Positions 10,682-22,297 of a stretch of 64,000 nucleotides of DNA are shown here, piece after piece. A program made the translations under genes and the position numbers. The notes under the pieces are model-generated. The model made no database searches and was not told the origin of the DNA. It saw nothing but the letters and a program-made list of their open reading frames with translations. Numbering within the stretch: the first letter of the stretch is position 1; every line of letters begins with the position of its first letter. This DNA is from Chalara sp. BL73 (lineage: Eukaryota > Ascomycota > Leotiomycetes > Helotiales). The stretch is taken from positions 310,001-374,000 of the forward strand of contig CAKJVC010000147.1 in the NCBI GenBank assembly GCA_918026815.1, read 5' to 3'.

Positions 10682-12412
10682 CTAGTCGGAGCGGTAAGCT
10701 GGCAAATACCGTTCATCAGTTAATGGGAATGTTCGATCTAGAATGAGGCTTGGAAGCCGGCCGGTTGTGCTAAATATGTCAGATTTTACCTCGACCTCTA
10801 CACTTCGATGGTGATGAACTTTCACGATTTGTACCTTAATTTCCTGAACGCATCGGTAAAATTCCAATTGGTGTTCGAACGTGACGGAGAAATGCTGTTC
10901 CCAGCGAGTTTGCCCCGGTGTTCTCATGCGAACCATATCCTGGTTCTGAGCTGCAATCCAGAGAGCATCGTGGGCTTCATGGGCTGCCTGATCTTTGCGA
11001 TAGCGCAACCCTTGCCGCCAGGACTTTGACTCCGTCTGACGAATCTCACTAGCACAGGACACCCATGGGTGTTCTTTGGGACCAAATCCAACCGCCACAG
11101 CAAATTTCATCGCATATTGTCCAAAGCGAAACTGGTAAATGTTGAGACCAATGAAGTTGTGTGTATCCCTAGCACGAAAAATCCCAACCTCGCGCATTGT
11201 GTGGTGATTACGCCATCGCTTTTCGGGATTTGTAGATAGCAAATCTAAGGAATTGGAATCGTGGCGGAAAGAGAAGTCATATCCTGGACTATATTGCAAA
11301 CCGCTCTGTATCTGGGAAGTTTCTACGACAAGAAATATCGTCCGTAAGGGGCGGTTGAGGTCACTGCCATACGGTTGAGCAAATTCACTCTTTATTTTCT
11401 CTTTACTTTCATAATAGTGGCTGCGGTCATAAACATCCCCTCCAAGATTTTTTAGCGGTAAAGCAATACCGGATTCTTGTTTACTTCCGCTGAAACAGTA
11501 GAGGTCGAGGACAAGCTCTGGCGTCTCACCAGCGCGTTGTATAGGCTCTGGGACCTTGAATTGCAACCCTTTGTTGGTCAGGGTGAAAGTAGGATTATAA
11601 ATCATCGATTGACTTGGTTCGATATCTGTAGCCTCTTCGAAATGCCTTGGGTGTGGGGCAAGCACTCCTGCTCGTCCTTCTGGCTGATTTCTCCAAGCAA
11701 GGATGGTAAAATCATTTCTACGTCTGATAATCTCTTCCTGAAGCCGAATAAATGCTCTTGCGCCTTCGCCGTATAAAAGGGGCATATTGACATCGAAGAT
11801 TCCCAGCCCACAATATGCTATGTCTTCAACCCTGGTTGTCTGCCTACGACTTAACCATGACATCCTTCTGCATACCGGAATACTATCTAGCATATATCTC
11901 AGGTCGCTTCCGCTGCTACCAAGAACCGCTATGTCAACCATGGTGATTTTGCTAAGGATGTGTCCCATCTTCTGTTTTGACCCGTAGTACTGCCATAAAG
12001 AATCCAAGAAGTCAATTCTAGGCGACGCGATCAGTTCTTGCAGAGTCCAGCCTCGAGTAAACCAGCGACACGAATACAATTCCCCGCCTTTTTTGAGATC
12101 GCTGAGAAATACATAGCAGATCGCGGATTTCTTGTACCACTCGTACATAGAATTGATTGCCTCAGTCAGCTCTACACTACTGGATTTGTCGATGCAGCAT
12201 GTATCGATCCAAGCGTAGAGGTATTTTCCCTCCTTGGCGCGCCCGCATATTTGTTTTATCTTGATCCAGCCCTTCTTGCTAGTCACACCAGCCAAAAAGT
12301 CCTGGTATGTGATCTCTTGTTCCTCCCATGTATGGGACAGGATGGCGTAAGCTGGGATCTCGTTTCCGAAGAACTCCTCCAGCTGCATAGTCAGGCAATT
12401 GATTAGTCTCAT
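10682..12412 (-). CDS. HET-domain protein (HET-E/HET-D-like N-terminal type)
   Basis: Single exon, 576 residues from ATG 12412 (MRLINCLTMQLEEFFG). An in-frame GTG 18 nt upstream is not used. The HET domain is complete: YAILSHTWEEQEITYQD, the KGWIKIKQIC helix, YAWIDTCCIDKSSSVELTEA, CYVFLSDL, and SRWFTRGWTLQELIAS-like sequence (CRWFTRGWTLQELIAS). It is followed by the SWLSRRQTTRVEDIAYCGLG and MPLLYGEG blocks usual for this subtype. The remaining about 300 residues form a beta-rich region with no NACHT or WD repeats, so this is the stand-alone HET form rather than a full HET-E. Family members act in heterokaryon incompatibility cell death; the partner here is unknown. It faces the same way as the broken HET gene 1.7 kb downstream. 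Confidence 0.88.
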   Translation of the reverse strand: MRLINCLTMQLEEFFGNEIPAYAILSHTWEEQEITYQDFLAGVTSKKGWIKIKQICGRAKEGKYLYAWIDTCCIDKSSSVELTEAINSMYEWYKKSAICYVFLSDLKKGGELYSCRWFTRGWTLQELIASPRIDFLDSLWQYYGSKQKMGHILSKITMVDIAVLGSSGSDLRYMLDSIPVCRRMSWLSRRQTTRVEDIAYCGLGIFDVNMPLLYGEGARAFIRLQEEIIRRRNDFTILAWRNQPEGRAGVLAPHPRHFEEATDIEPSQSMIYNPTFTLTNKGLQFKVPEPIQRAGETPELVLDLYCFSGSKQESGIALPLKNLGGDVYDRSHYYESKEKIKSEFAQPYGSDLNRPLRTIFLVVETSQIQSGLQYSPGYDFSFRHDSNSLDLLSTNPEKRWRNHHTMREVGIFRARDTHNFIGLNIYQFRFGQYAMKFAVAVGFGPKEHPWVSCASEIRQTESKSWRQGLRYRKDQAAHEAHDALWIAAQNQDMVRMRTPGQTRWEQHFSVTFEHQLEFYRCVQEIKVQIVKVHHHRSVEVEVKSDIFSTTGRLPSLILDRTFPLTDERYLPAYRSD

Positions 12413-13906
12413 CGTGATGAAGGTACGCACTTGGAGTATTTAAAGCTGCTCATGAAAGACAAGTAGATGGTTTGATTAAGATGTTGAAAGCTAGATCGGT
12501 ATCGCAGACTCCTTCTCATTCCCGGCGTTCTCTCAGCCTCGCTCAGTGAGCCCAGGGATTGGTTGCTGCCTTCTGCGGTATCTGACTGGGCCACATCCTC
12601 CCACGCCTAGGACTTGAACGACGTTTTGCTATTATGACTTTCTCGTGTGGCTGCCCACGCAGTGCCTGATCGATGCCCGACCTTGAAGCTATCTTTGGTG
12701 AGATTATGGATGTGAGATGGCTTCTGCGCTGTCTGTAGAGTATGTCGTTTCCTATATTACCCTACCTTAGGAAATTTTAAGGCAAGGATGTCCTGGTGTT
12801 TAGTTTAGCATAGGATAAGCAAGATCCTCGAAGCTACGCGTGAGAGGTCGAGATATGCAGACCCCTAATCACGTGTGCTATAAAGCAACTCTCAAACCTG
12901 CCCGTATATAACGTCTCTCAAGATAACACACAGCACAGGTAATAATAGGTTTCCACTTTACCCTCTACAGGCTTGATTCAAGGCGGACTGTATCATATAT
13001 CACGTGATTTATATATCCAAATGCCTCAACGGTGTTGATGATGGCCCAAAATCGATTGCAGTAATAAATAGGATGGAGTAGCTTTTATAAACATGCCGAA
13101 CAAGGGAATGGAGAGCAGAGTAAAGTAGCTCATCATATGGACAGAATGGGGAATGAGAAATGATGTTTCGATGAAAGGGTTGGGAGAGATATTGCAACAG
13201 AAATTCTATTTGATTGTACATATAGCTATTGCGCAGGTTATTGAATAAGTAGCTCTTGGAGGGATCAAACACTCTCTAGATATTCCATGGCCCACCTCAA
13301 GTCGAGCTCACTCATCTTTCTAGCATTTCGAACTCTTCATATAAAACTCATCCTTCAACCGTCTCCTATGAGTCCTTTACTTCATCCCATATGCCTTTCT
13401 AACTCACATTCTACCCTTCCAATCCCGACTTAGGACTTACGCTTCCATACTCACCACTAAGCTGTCCCAAAGCGGAAACATACAAACAACTTCCACAGCC
13501 TCACCTTCAACCTCACCTTCTTCCTCCCACCGCCCAAGGGATTTGCCTCACCTTTGCTCTTAAGAATAGCAAAAATAACCCCAAGTCACGCATTCGAACC
13601 ACGCTAGTCTCGCAGCCTCGCGCACAAAAAAAGTATATCTTCCAACTCCAGATCCCTCCTCTTCTCCTCTTCGACTTTTCACAACTCGACAACCACGCTC
13701 ACAAACTGCAATTCTGCAACGCTTTCTGTAGCAATCTGCAATCTGCAATTCTGTTAGCAATCTCCTTGTCGATTGGCACTCTCTTTCTGCTTCTCAAAGC
13801 AATTTCCTGTTCAATCAACTCATTGCCATCTGCAAGCATTCACTTTCCCATCCGCGTTCTTTGATTATTCTCGAGTACACTCTCGATTTCTTTGCCCATC
13901 ATCAAA
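12413..13906. other. Divergent intergenic region
   Basis: Upstream of both the HET gene (minus) and the repeat-rich gene (plus). It includes a pyrimidine-rich run of about 300 bases before 13907, probably leader sequence. ORFs at 13009-13272 and 13560-13760 show no features. Confidence 0.4.
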
Positions 13907-15734
13907 ATGGGTCAAGGACAATCCCACCAATCGGCTAAGCCAATCGACTTCGAGATGTTCGATCGCACTGAGCATTGCGAGAAGATCGAGTCTATCAGAA
14001 ATTCCCGTACACAACAGCACAAGAAAGGCGTCACCGATACACCCATCCATGACAGCACCATCGCAAAGCTGGAAGCGCAATTGGAGACATATTTGGAGTA
14101 TCTGAAGGTGAGGCTCCAACACTGACTTCACCAGTCTTCCGATAGATCCAGATCACTTTCCGGTTTTTCGAGGCTTGTAAAGACTGACCTGAGATTCAGA
14201 GCAAGACTATCTTAGAGGAGTCTCCTGCCTTGGACGGAAAGCAAGCTCTGGCTGAGGATGATAATGAGGTCGGCAATACCATCAAGAAGGCGACGAAGAA
14301 TGAGGCTGTTTCAATTGCCATCAAGCCTTCTACTGGAAAGCGCGGCCGTGTTGAAGACAAGAGTCACAATGATATTCCCATCAAGAAGGCGAAGAAGGAT
14401 GAGGATGTTCCTAAAGCCGTTAAGAATGCAACCCTTCCTGCTACTGGCAAGCGTTCTCGTGCCGCGGATGACAATGGTAATGTTGGCTTGGTCAAGAAGG
14501 CCAAGAACGATGAGGACGTTCCTGATGCTATCAAGAACATAAAGATCATATCTCTGAAGAGAACCTGTAACTTTGAGCACTACGACGTTGCATCTAAGAA
14601 GTCAAAGAACGGCGGTGATGTTCCAGATGGTATCAAGGACCGCAAAATTGCTGTTCCTAAGTCCCTCAAGCGCGGCCATGATGGTGATGCTACGAATGCC
14701 TCTCCATCCAAAAAGTTCGCTTTCAGCACTGGCACACTTGCTTTCATCCCCTCTCACATCCGCAGCCGCATTCCCTTTAAGTTCAACAACCGTGAGGCGA
14801 CTACTGGTGTAGTTGAGAGAAGTGGCAAGATGGTTCCAATCAAAAAGATCAGCCGCGATGCCCTTGGCAATCCTCGCCGTATCAAATCGCCCTCTGCTAT
14901 CGTCAAATCCAGCACTGCACTAGTCCCCACCAAGATCCCAATGAAGAAGAAACCACTCAATCTTCCAGACATGCCCTCAGAGGTCCGCCTCAAGATCTTT
15001 GAATATTACATGTCTATTAATACGGAATCCAAGAATGATGGGAAGTTCCGCGGAAGATCACCTGCTCTTATTCGCGCTCTGCGGCCTAGCAAGAAGCAAG
15101 CTATGTATTTCGAGGCCATGGAGGCATTCCACAAATCCGAGCAAGTTTACACTTTGAACCAACGTAATGGATGGTCATTCTGCCAAATGAAGCCGGATAT
15201 TATCCAAAAGATTAGGAAGATCGCGATTGAGATCAAGTAAGTTTTCTCCCCTCCTACGTCTGGTGATGTAGAAGAAGCTAACATGCAAGGTTTCATCATC
15301 CACCTCCAGCAAAGCATCCCCACCGTAACTGGACAATAGTTCCCAAGCCAAAGAAGATTGTCAAACTTTACGGCAAGGCCACTAATATTGAAGAAATCGA
15401 CATCTTTGGAGCTCTGGGAAGCGCCAAACTTAATACCGTCCACCCTGCCGTAGTCAGGACCTTCAAGGACTATATTGTGAACACTAACAAGCTACGTTCA
15501 CTTGACGTCGACTTCCGTTTCATCGACCCTGGTGCCAGCCTCCTTGCGGATATGCGCACTGCGGTAAGCAAAGTCGATACCCTCCTTGGAGTTGCGGGAG
15601 TGGAGAATAAAACCGAACGCATGCGTCGTTTGAGGAGAAATAAGATCAACTCCGTGATCTGGAGCTGGGATGCTCCTAAGGGGGAGATCTTCAAGCAGAT
15701 CACCAGACAGCGGTGGTTAGGAAACCAGCCATAG
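13907..15734 (+). CDS. F-box-like protein with lysine-rich internal repeats
   Basis: Three exons (13907-14107, 14200-15236, 15290-15734) give about 560 residues with every junction in frame. The first exon is polar and ends in a short helix. Exon 2 encodes four to five degenerate repeats of roughly 35 residues, each built on (ATGKR-R...)(KKAK-DEDVP-AIKN): see IKKAKKDEDVPKAVKN, VKKAKNDEDVPDAIKN and KKSKNGGDVPDGIKD. The KK/KR clusters resemble nuclear localisation signals. Around residue 310 comes NLPDMPSEVRLKIFEYYM, which resembles the start of an F-box-like helix pair of fungal type. The C-terminal 200 residues carry the alpha/beta pattern often found after it (VKLYGKATNIEEIDIF). A substrate-adaptor role would be typical for F-box proteins, but the match is weak and the target is unknown. 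Confidence 0.7.
14240..14690 (+). repeat. Degenerate tandem repeats inside the F-box-like gene
   Basis: Units of roughly 105-115 nt recur, each containing an ATCAAGAAGGCG/GTCAAGAAGGCC core followed by GATGAGGATGTTCC-like sequence. They encode the KKAK-DEDVP-IK motif. Divergence between units suggests an old expansion. Confidence 0.65.
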
Positions 15735-15750
15735 GGCTGTTATAATATTA

Positions 15751-15925
15751 CGGGCCACGAACCGGGCATAACGCCAAAGAGCGCAGTTGATGGGCGCATC
15801 ATCAATATAGCGGAGGGACTGGCAGCATTGCCATGTATTTTGGGCAGCGACTGGGCCTATCAGTCAACAACACGGGCCACGGACCGGGCATATGCCGAAG
15901 AGCGCAGTTGGTGGGCGCATCACCA
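15751..15925. repeat. Pair of direct repeats just after the gene stop
   Basis: Two copies of about 54 nt start at 15751 and 15873 (period about 122). Both open with CGGGCCACG and end with GGGCGCATCA. They differ by a few transitions and one base of length. They begin 17 bases after the stop codon at 15734, so they probably lie in the 3' UTR or terminator area. Confidence 0.8.
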
Positions 15926-18900
15926 GAGACTAGTACGTAGAATTGTGTACTAAAAAGAGAAATTAGGAACAAGCGACTGCTCTCTTTCTTAATAATTCTA
16001 GGTAGTTAACTGCCTACACTTTTATAGATAGATCGTATCATGAATGATAGGTTTCGTAAGCATCACGAACAATGCGCTGAGTGAATAGAAACATTGATTT
16101 GCGAAGCCGCCTTCAAACTATAAAGGAAATGGCAAGTGCCTGTGCTCGAAAGATGATATGGGTGGAGAGTATTTGAGCAGGAAGGATGCAGTAGATAAGA
16201 CTGACCGGGGACCGAAAGCAGCGACGGATAATCTTGAAAGCTAAGTTGGTTGACCTGGCTTCTATACTTCTCGAACAGGTCCGAAATCATTACTGAAATG
16301 TGCTGTTCGCGATGGCAAGCTCTCGCAGAGTCAAGGTTGCTGTGACGTATGAGCGGCATCGCCATCAACTTTGCACGCTGTCCGGTGTTGAAAGATATCT
16401 GCAGCATAGGCCAGCGAAACGACAGGAATAATTGTGGCTTGATGGTTCTGGGTCAAGGTAGTTGCGCGAATGATAAATAATAGGGGTCAGTGGAAGTCCC
16501 TTATACAATGGCCTGGCACGGAGATGATGTCCTCTTATTTCATTTTTTTCTTCTTCTCTTTCTTTTTAGCGGGATTTCAGATGGTATCGTTAGCAAGGCG
16601 ACTCTGCGCTGTCCCTTCCCACCTGGTCGTTGTCAAATGTTTTATCTAGACTTATAAGGACATCTACCGCTTCTGCGTCATAAATCTCTCAAACACATTA
16701 TTTCGGTGGTAGGAGGGCTTTCTTTATTCTGCGTATCAAAACCTAGGGTTTCTCCAAAACACATCCACCATACCGTAGCGGCTGCGCTGTCCGAGGTCAA
16801 AGCTAGCACTCGCTCGCCAGACCAATGATCCTCGTAGTTGGCAATCCAGCATGTGCTACAGGGGCAAATCACAGGGGATGCTGTTTCTGGCGTTCGGTAG
16901 TTCAGCAGCATGGTGCTCGTGCTTAATGAACTGACTCTGGAGACGATGTTTTTGGTGCCGTTTTTGCAACCTTTGCAAACACTGTAAGTAAGCAGATGGG
17001 TGGTTTGCGTTGGCGGAAACGGTGCAGTAGGGGAAAGCAAGATTTACAACCGCTAGCCTAGATTGAACCCTATATGTCCTGCCCCCAAGAAAGGACGTTA
17101 CTCAGCTCGACATCGGCTGCACAGCACACAGTCAAGCGAGTTTTGTAGTGCTAGGGCAGCATCACAGATGATGCGCATCAGCTGAGGTATGTTACACAAA
17201 GATTTCAGCAGATGAATTGTTGAAATCCAATGTAGAAAGTCAGGGATGCATTATCTCTCCTGCAAGACATCAACACGGCACAAATGTTCAATGGTATGCC
17301 ACGTTGATGAAGTGGTGGGTTCACGAAGTTAACAACACTTTGAACGTCTCGTCTGATGCAACCGCTTTACCCTCTTTGGTGGCTTTAGCTTGAAAAAGCT
17401 GAAGCGCAGAACACCGTTAGTAACTGCATAAAAGTCATACTATCAGATGCTGTCTTCTTCTGATGGCTTTTCCAGGAATCCAGGCCCAAATTCGAGATTC
17501 AAGACCAACAAATTCCGGAATAGTATAAGCCTGAAGAGACGGCGCTACACTTCTTCAGTTTTGCTTCTTGGACATCCTCCACTTACAAAACATTGAAGAT
17601 TATGAAGTGTTTGTCGGCAGGAAACTCAAGTGTCACGTTAGAAAATGCTGGTAAGTAACGGCGCCTCTGTGTCGGGCGGCTTACATCCTTTTGAGCTTAC
17701 CACATAGCAACCTGTGATGGGTTCTTCGGAACGATACTGACCGCTGCTTAATCACTAGATTGTTCGGCTGGGCGTTTTCCGGGGCATTCGGGCTGCTATC
17801 CGATTAGCGGAAGAGGCAATCCTTGAATGAGATTTTATATCTGAAGGTCATACGGCGTCTGGACATTTAGGTGGATGTGGGTAGTATTTCGAAAAGCATT
17901 TTGTTCATGGAATCAATCTTGCATATATCGTCCAAGGATCTGATTAGGCGACGGTGGAAGGTGTAATGGATGTTGAGCTTGATGCGGACTGAGGTTAATT
18001 GTCTTTAGGTGGTGTAATGCTGAGCCTTTTGTCAGGGGGTTCAGCAATCTTGGGGTCATCGGATATTTATTAGGAGGATCCCACTGGCCCCAGCTGGGAG
18101 GGTAAAACTGACCAACCACAGCATAGATAATAGTAATCAACGCCAATAAGCAACAAAGACCGCCCCAAAGCCTTTGAAGGGCCAACATTGAACCTTGGCA
18201 CATACAAATGCGACATACCATGGGCAAGGCACCACACGCCTGATCCTGTCACCCCAGATGCAGCATTTCGCACCCATCACAATTCTCTAAATTTTACCAA
18301 AAATCCGGCACACATATCTTCCCGGCTTCGGCTTCGGACTCGACATCCATCAACAGATAGAAAAAGGGGGATATCACCAGTAACCGTTATCCGCCGAGAC
18401 ATTCTTTGGACATCACGAGACACTCAACCATCAGCGCAAAGTACGGAATCGTCCAGAAGACGCACTTCAGAAGGGATCTGTCGTTACCCAGTCAATCACC
18501 GTGGGAATAATATCACGATCTCGGGAGACAAAGAACGCAAGGAACATCTCACCAAGGCCACAATCCCGGTGCTGAGACGACTCCAGTCTCGTGAGGTCAG
18601 AGCAAGGGCTTAGGCAACACAAAATTCTTCAGGTGAAATCAAAGACCTTCAGGCTCCAAAGAGCTGTCTTCTGATAGTTACCGCTGCTTATCAACTTGGG
18701 ACTCATTTGCCGTTCCAGGACTTCTACGGATTTGTCACCTCCGCCACTCCCGACTTGCCTGATAGAGTTTCTGATATCTAGTCTTATCTGATCATCAAAT
18801 CTGAATATCTGAAACCACACATCTGTCGTGGGTCACCTAGGATGTCCCAGACGTTCGCCAGGTCCTAACTTTTATATCACATTCGAGCCTTTTTACAAAT

Positions 18901-19281
18901 TTGAGGTTTTGCTACACTCGTAGTAAATCGTATCTGGTGAACGGAAACTGGCAAGAACTCACGACCGGCCATCTCTTGCATTATCACCCACCTCCAAGTT
19001 CAACTGGAAATCACAGCCTTAATTGGACGTGCCTCGGACCCGAGCCATATCAGGACTTTCCTGCTACGACGATATAGATACAGGACATTCCTTCTTCTAT
19101 CCAAGACCACTAGAGTGAAAATATTGTTGATATTGGTGATCGCCGAGGGGTCGACTTAATCCTGGATCCATATTGGTAATCAGTCTCGGTCATAGGCATA
19201 TCCCCATGGTTCCCCAAACTCGGTAGTAACATATCGCCTCACATATACTAGCCATATTCTAGACCTCGGACATTATTTCTT
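15926..19281. other. 3.3-kb stretch without a supported gene
   Basis: Minus-strand frames at 16063-16407 (ATG start), 16678-17040 (TTG start) and 17913-18227 (one hydrophobic segment, LWGGLCCLLALITIIYAVVG) were examined. None shows a recognised domain or a convincing splice partner. Sequence from about 18780 onward probably includes the regulatory region of the GATA factor gene starting at 19282. Confidence 0.4.
18784..18792 (-). promoter_or_regulatory. Candidate SreA-type binding site upstream of its own gene
   Basis: TTATCTGAT here is the reverse complement of ATCAGATAA, an exact match to ATCWGATAA, the consensus known for SreA/SRE-family iron regulators. It lies about 490 bp upstream of the SreA-like start codon. 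A nine-base degenerate site is expected about once by chance in a window of this size, so position is the main argument. Confidence 0.4.
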
Positions 19282-21040
19282 ATGACCTGTGTGGTTTCAC
19301 GACACTCTGTGGCTGACTTCGTGTCGGATCACCACCAAGACAAGATGAGTGAGAGGGAAACATCGAGGCGGGAGGGAACATTCCCTGTCCGTTCGAAACA
19401 AGACATAGAACTCGCCCAGCACTTAGTCGGTCATTCTCTCGGAGTTCGAAATAGTCCACAGACCCGTAACGAGCAAAGTTTTGATAGCAGTCCATCTCCA
19501 GCATACGAGCATGAAAGTCCTGAATCGGTGCAGACATCCACGTCAGATCAGCTCCGACACTTGACACCGAGATCATCATCCTTGGAGCGGAGTCAAAGGG
19601 AGAGCTCTCAATACGACGCATCTAACATACCTCAATCTGATAACGCTCCCAGTGGACAGATCTGCAGGTGAGTTTTACGGATCCCGCGATTAATGAAGTA
19701 TGACTAAGCCAATATAGCAATTGTAGTACAACCAGGACACCGCTGTGGCGTCGGTCACCGCAGGGATCAACCATTTGCAATGCCTGCGGCCTTTACTTGA
19801 AAGCGCGAAGTACAAACCGTCCTACAAACCTCAAGAGACCGCCTTCAACGAGCACTACTTCCGGCCAACCATCTCCGGAACCACCAAGGCTTTCTCCGGC
19901 ACCTCCGAGGGCAGGCCAAGCAAGTCATACCGCTTCCGGAGCCACCTATGTCCCAGCGGATCAAGTCATAGGCGGTTCATGCCCTGGCGGTGGGAAGTGT
20001 AATGGTACTGGCGGAGCAGAAGGTTGTAGCGGATGTCCAGCATTCAACAATCGAGTATCAAAAAGTGCACATATTAGCATGGCTAAGGATAGGCAATGTT
20101 CCACACCTACACAGTCCCAAAGTGATCAGCCCACAGACGCGCCGTCCCCAATCGATGTTGCCGCTCTACAACTTCAATCCCAGAACACTACCGTTGTAGT
20201 GGCATGTCAAAACTGCGGAACGACCATAACCCCGCTTTGGCGCCGAGATGAAAGCGGCCATACGATTTGCAATGCCTGTGGTGCGTTTGACCTGTCCCCT
20301 TTCCCATACATTGTATTAACACGATGGTAGGGCTGTATTATAAGCTACATGGCGTGCACCGTCCAGTGACGATGAAGAAATCTATTATCAAGCGTCGAAA
20401 ACGAGTAGTGCCTGCCTCGCAAACAGCCGGATCCCTTACCGACCCCAATCGTAGCGGCTCGCCAGACTCAGATCGCCAATCTCCTCCTTCGGACGCGCCT
20501 ATTGAGCGAGGGACCACGAACCCAGATGGCTCAGTCAACCTCGGTTTCCGCGGTCGTGGTCTCCCTGTGCCAGTCACCTCTAATCCTAGCAACCGTCCTC
20601 AGAATGGTTCGGACCTCCAAGCATATGCATCAAGCTCTCAGGCATACTACGACACGCCATCAGACTCGCTCCACGACGACAATAGATTACCACCAATGAC
20701 ATCATACCCACCACCTCGTCAGCCCTCGCATTCACCAAACAGTTTTCTTAGCCCGTCCCGTAAGCGCTCCTTCTCATCCCACGAGGGAGTCGGCTCTGAT
20801 GGTCAGCCCAAACGACTGAGTTCTATCAAGAGTATCTTGAATCCTGGATTTGAGGAGGGAGAGACCGATGTGGATCCGCAACTGAGAAGGGGATATTCGA
20901 GAGCTGAGGGTGGAGGTGGTAGAGAGAAGGAGAAGGAGGATGAGAGGGCGAGGGTTGAACGGAGGGAGATGCTCCAGCGAGAAGCTGAGAGGATGAGAGA
21001 GGCACTCAAGGAGAAGGAGAGGGAGCTGGCGGAATTATAA
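19282..21040 (+). CDS. sreA: SreA/URBS1-type GATA factor, iron/siderophore repressor
   Basis: Three exons (19282-19667, 19718-20280, 20331-21040; both introns 50 nt) give about 552 residues; an alternative in-frame ATG at 19345 would shorten it by 21. Two GATA zinc fingers of CX2C-X17-CX2C form are seen. The first starts [18 protein letters not shown] at Cys128 and the second starts [18 protein letters not shown] near residue 292. Between them lies a cysteine-rich stretch, [20 protein letters not shown], the hallmark that separates SreA/Sre1/Urbs1 from nitrogen regulators. Known members repress siderophore synthesis and iron uptake when iron is sufficient, sensing iron through that cysteine region. 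The second intron splits the codon right after the last finger cysteine. The C-terminus ends in a charged coiled coil ([19 protein letters not shown]). No siderophore cluster is adjacent. Confidence 0.92.
19635..19643 (+). promoter_or_regulatory. Second ATCTGATAA motif, inside exon 1 of the GATA gene
   Basis: Exact match to ATCWGATAA but within coding sequence, so it may be chance. It is noted because it pairs with the upstream site at 18784. Confidence 0.2.
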
Positions 21041-22297
21041 CGATGTGGTCAGGGTCGGCATCAATAGCTAATTGGCACTTTCATCAAGCGCGAAGGAATG
21101 CTTAAGGTATAAGAAATGCAGCAGCGACGAACTTTGGAACGGGTTGTGATGAGACCAACGAGCAGGCGCATGGCGATGATATTGAGCACGGGCAATAACA
21201 AAACAGGCGCTACATGAGCGGCATTGATCGGGCGCTTGGGGTTTAAATAGGCGGCCGCATTTTTCAAAGAATGGTGTTCAGGAAGGGATGAGTTAATGAA
21301 TTTATTTGCGGGCGGTAAACGAGTACGTATAAGAACCTTTTAGGGACGAAGAAGGATAATGAGGGAAAATTACAAAATATACTAGTTCTAGCCTGTCAGA
21401 CACGACTCCCCAACGAGTTTCGCGGCGAACATCATGAGTGAAAAGCATACCGCCGGCTCCACCAGATGGAGCGGGATGTGCCCGTTTAAATAACAGGAAA
21501 AGTAGGGGTCCCAAAAAAAAAGAGGAGATGCATGATATGCATGATATATGCAAGGGAATTCACCCCAAAAATGGGCAGCGGTTCACATGCTTAGCGGCAA
21601 CCCGCAACGCAACCCTTTTTTGTTGTTTCCCTCCCTTTCTCCCCCCCGCCGCATGCGAGGGCGGATATGCAAGTAATCAGGATTCGAGACATCACATTCA
21701 CAAGCTTCCCTATATTTAAACTTTTTTTTTTTTGCTTTTGTTGTCTTTAGCGTGGCGGATCGCGAGTCGTGGGACACATGGGGGTTTCTCGCTGGCGATC
21801 CTGCGAGTTTCCATTTGCGGGAGGTGGGTTTTGTCGGTGTTTGTTGGTTTGGGGGGTTTTGGGGGGAAGAGGGGATTTGAGGATTTTGCCGCCTCGAGGG
21901 GAAAAAAGAACTACGTGAGCTGTTCTTGGCCGTGGGTATGGAAATTCAAATGGGGAATGTGTCACGAGGACGTGCGAGATGGATGGTTGCATATGTGGTT
22001 TTTTGGGTAAGGAGTATATGTCATTATGTTTGATGTTGGGATCAACATTCAAACAGGCTTTGGTATACAGCAGGTAGGAAAGCCCCTGGCTTATGAAAAT
22101 TCTCTGGGCTCTTTCTTCTATTCGCGACATTTGCTAGCTTTCATCGTACAGGTGCGTCTTCGTTTCGCTCGAGTTTTCGATCGAGTTATGGGGTTCGGTG
22201 GGTGGTCGTCGGTGTTTAGATGGGGTGGGATCTGATTTCGGACACAACTTTGAGAAAGGCTGGTGCCCGTCTGTGAGAGGCACTGTTGATATCAGGT
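21041..22297. other. Convergent intergenic region with low-complexity tracts
   Basis: Between the GATA factor and TVP15, which converge. It contains poly-A and poly-T tracts (near 21513 and 21722), a C-run near 21641 and overlapping ATGCAT/GATATGCAT words near 21530-21551. No gene is seen. Confidence 0.45.

Noticed and set aside
13591..13620. GGTTCGAAT-like tRNA T-arm word (minus strand)
   Set aside because: No matching D-arm, anticodon stem or acceptor pairing could be found around it.
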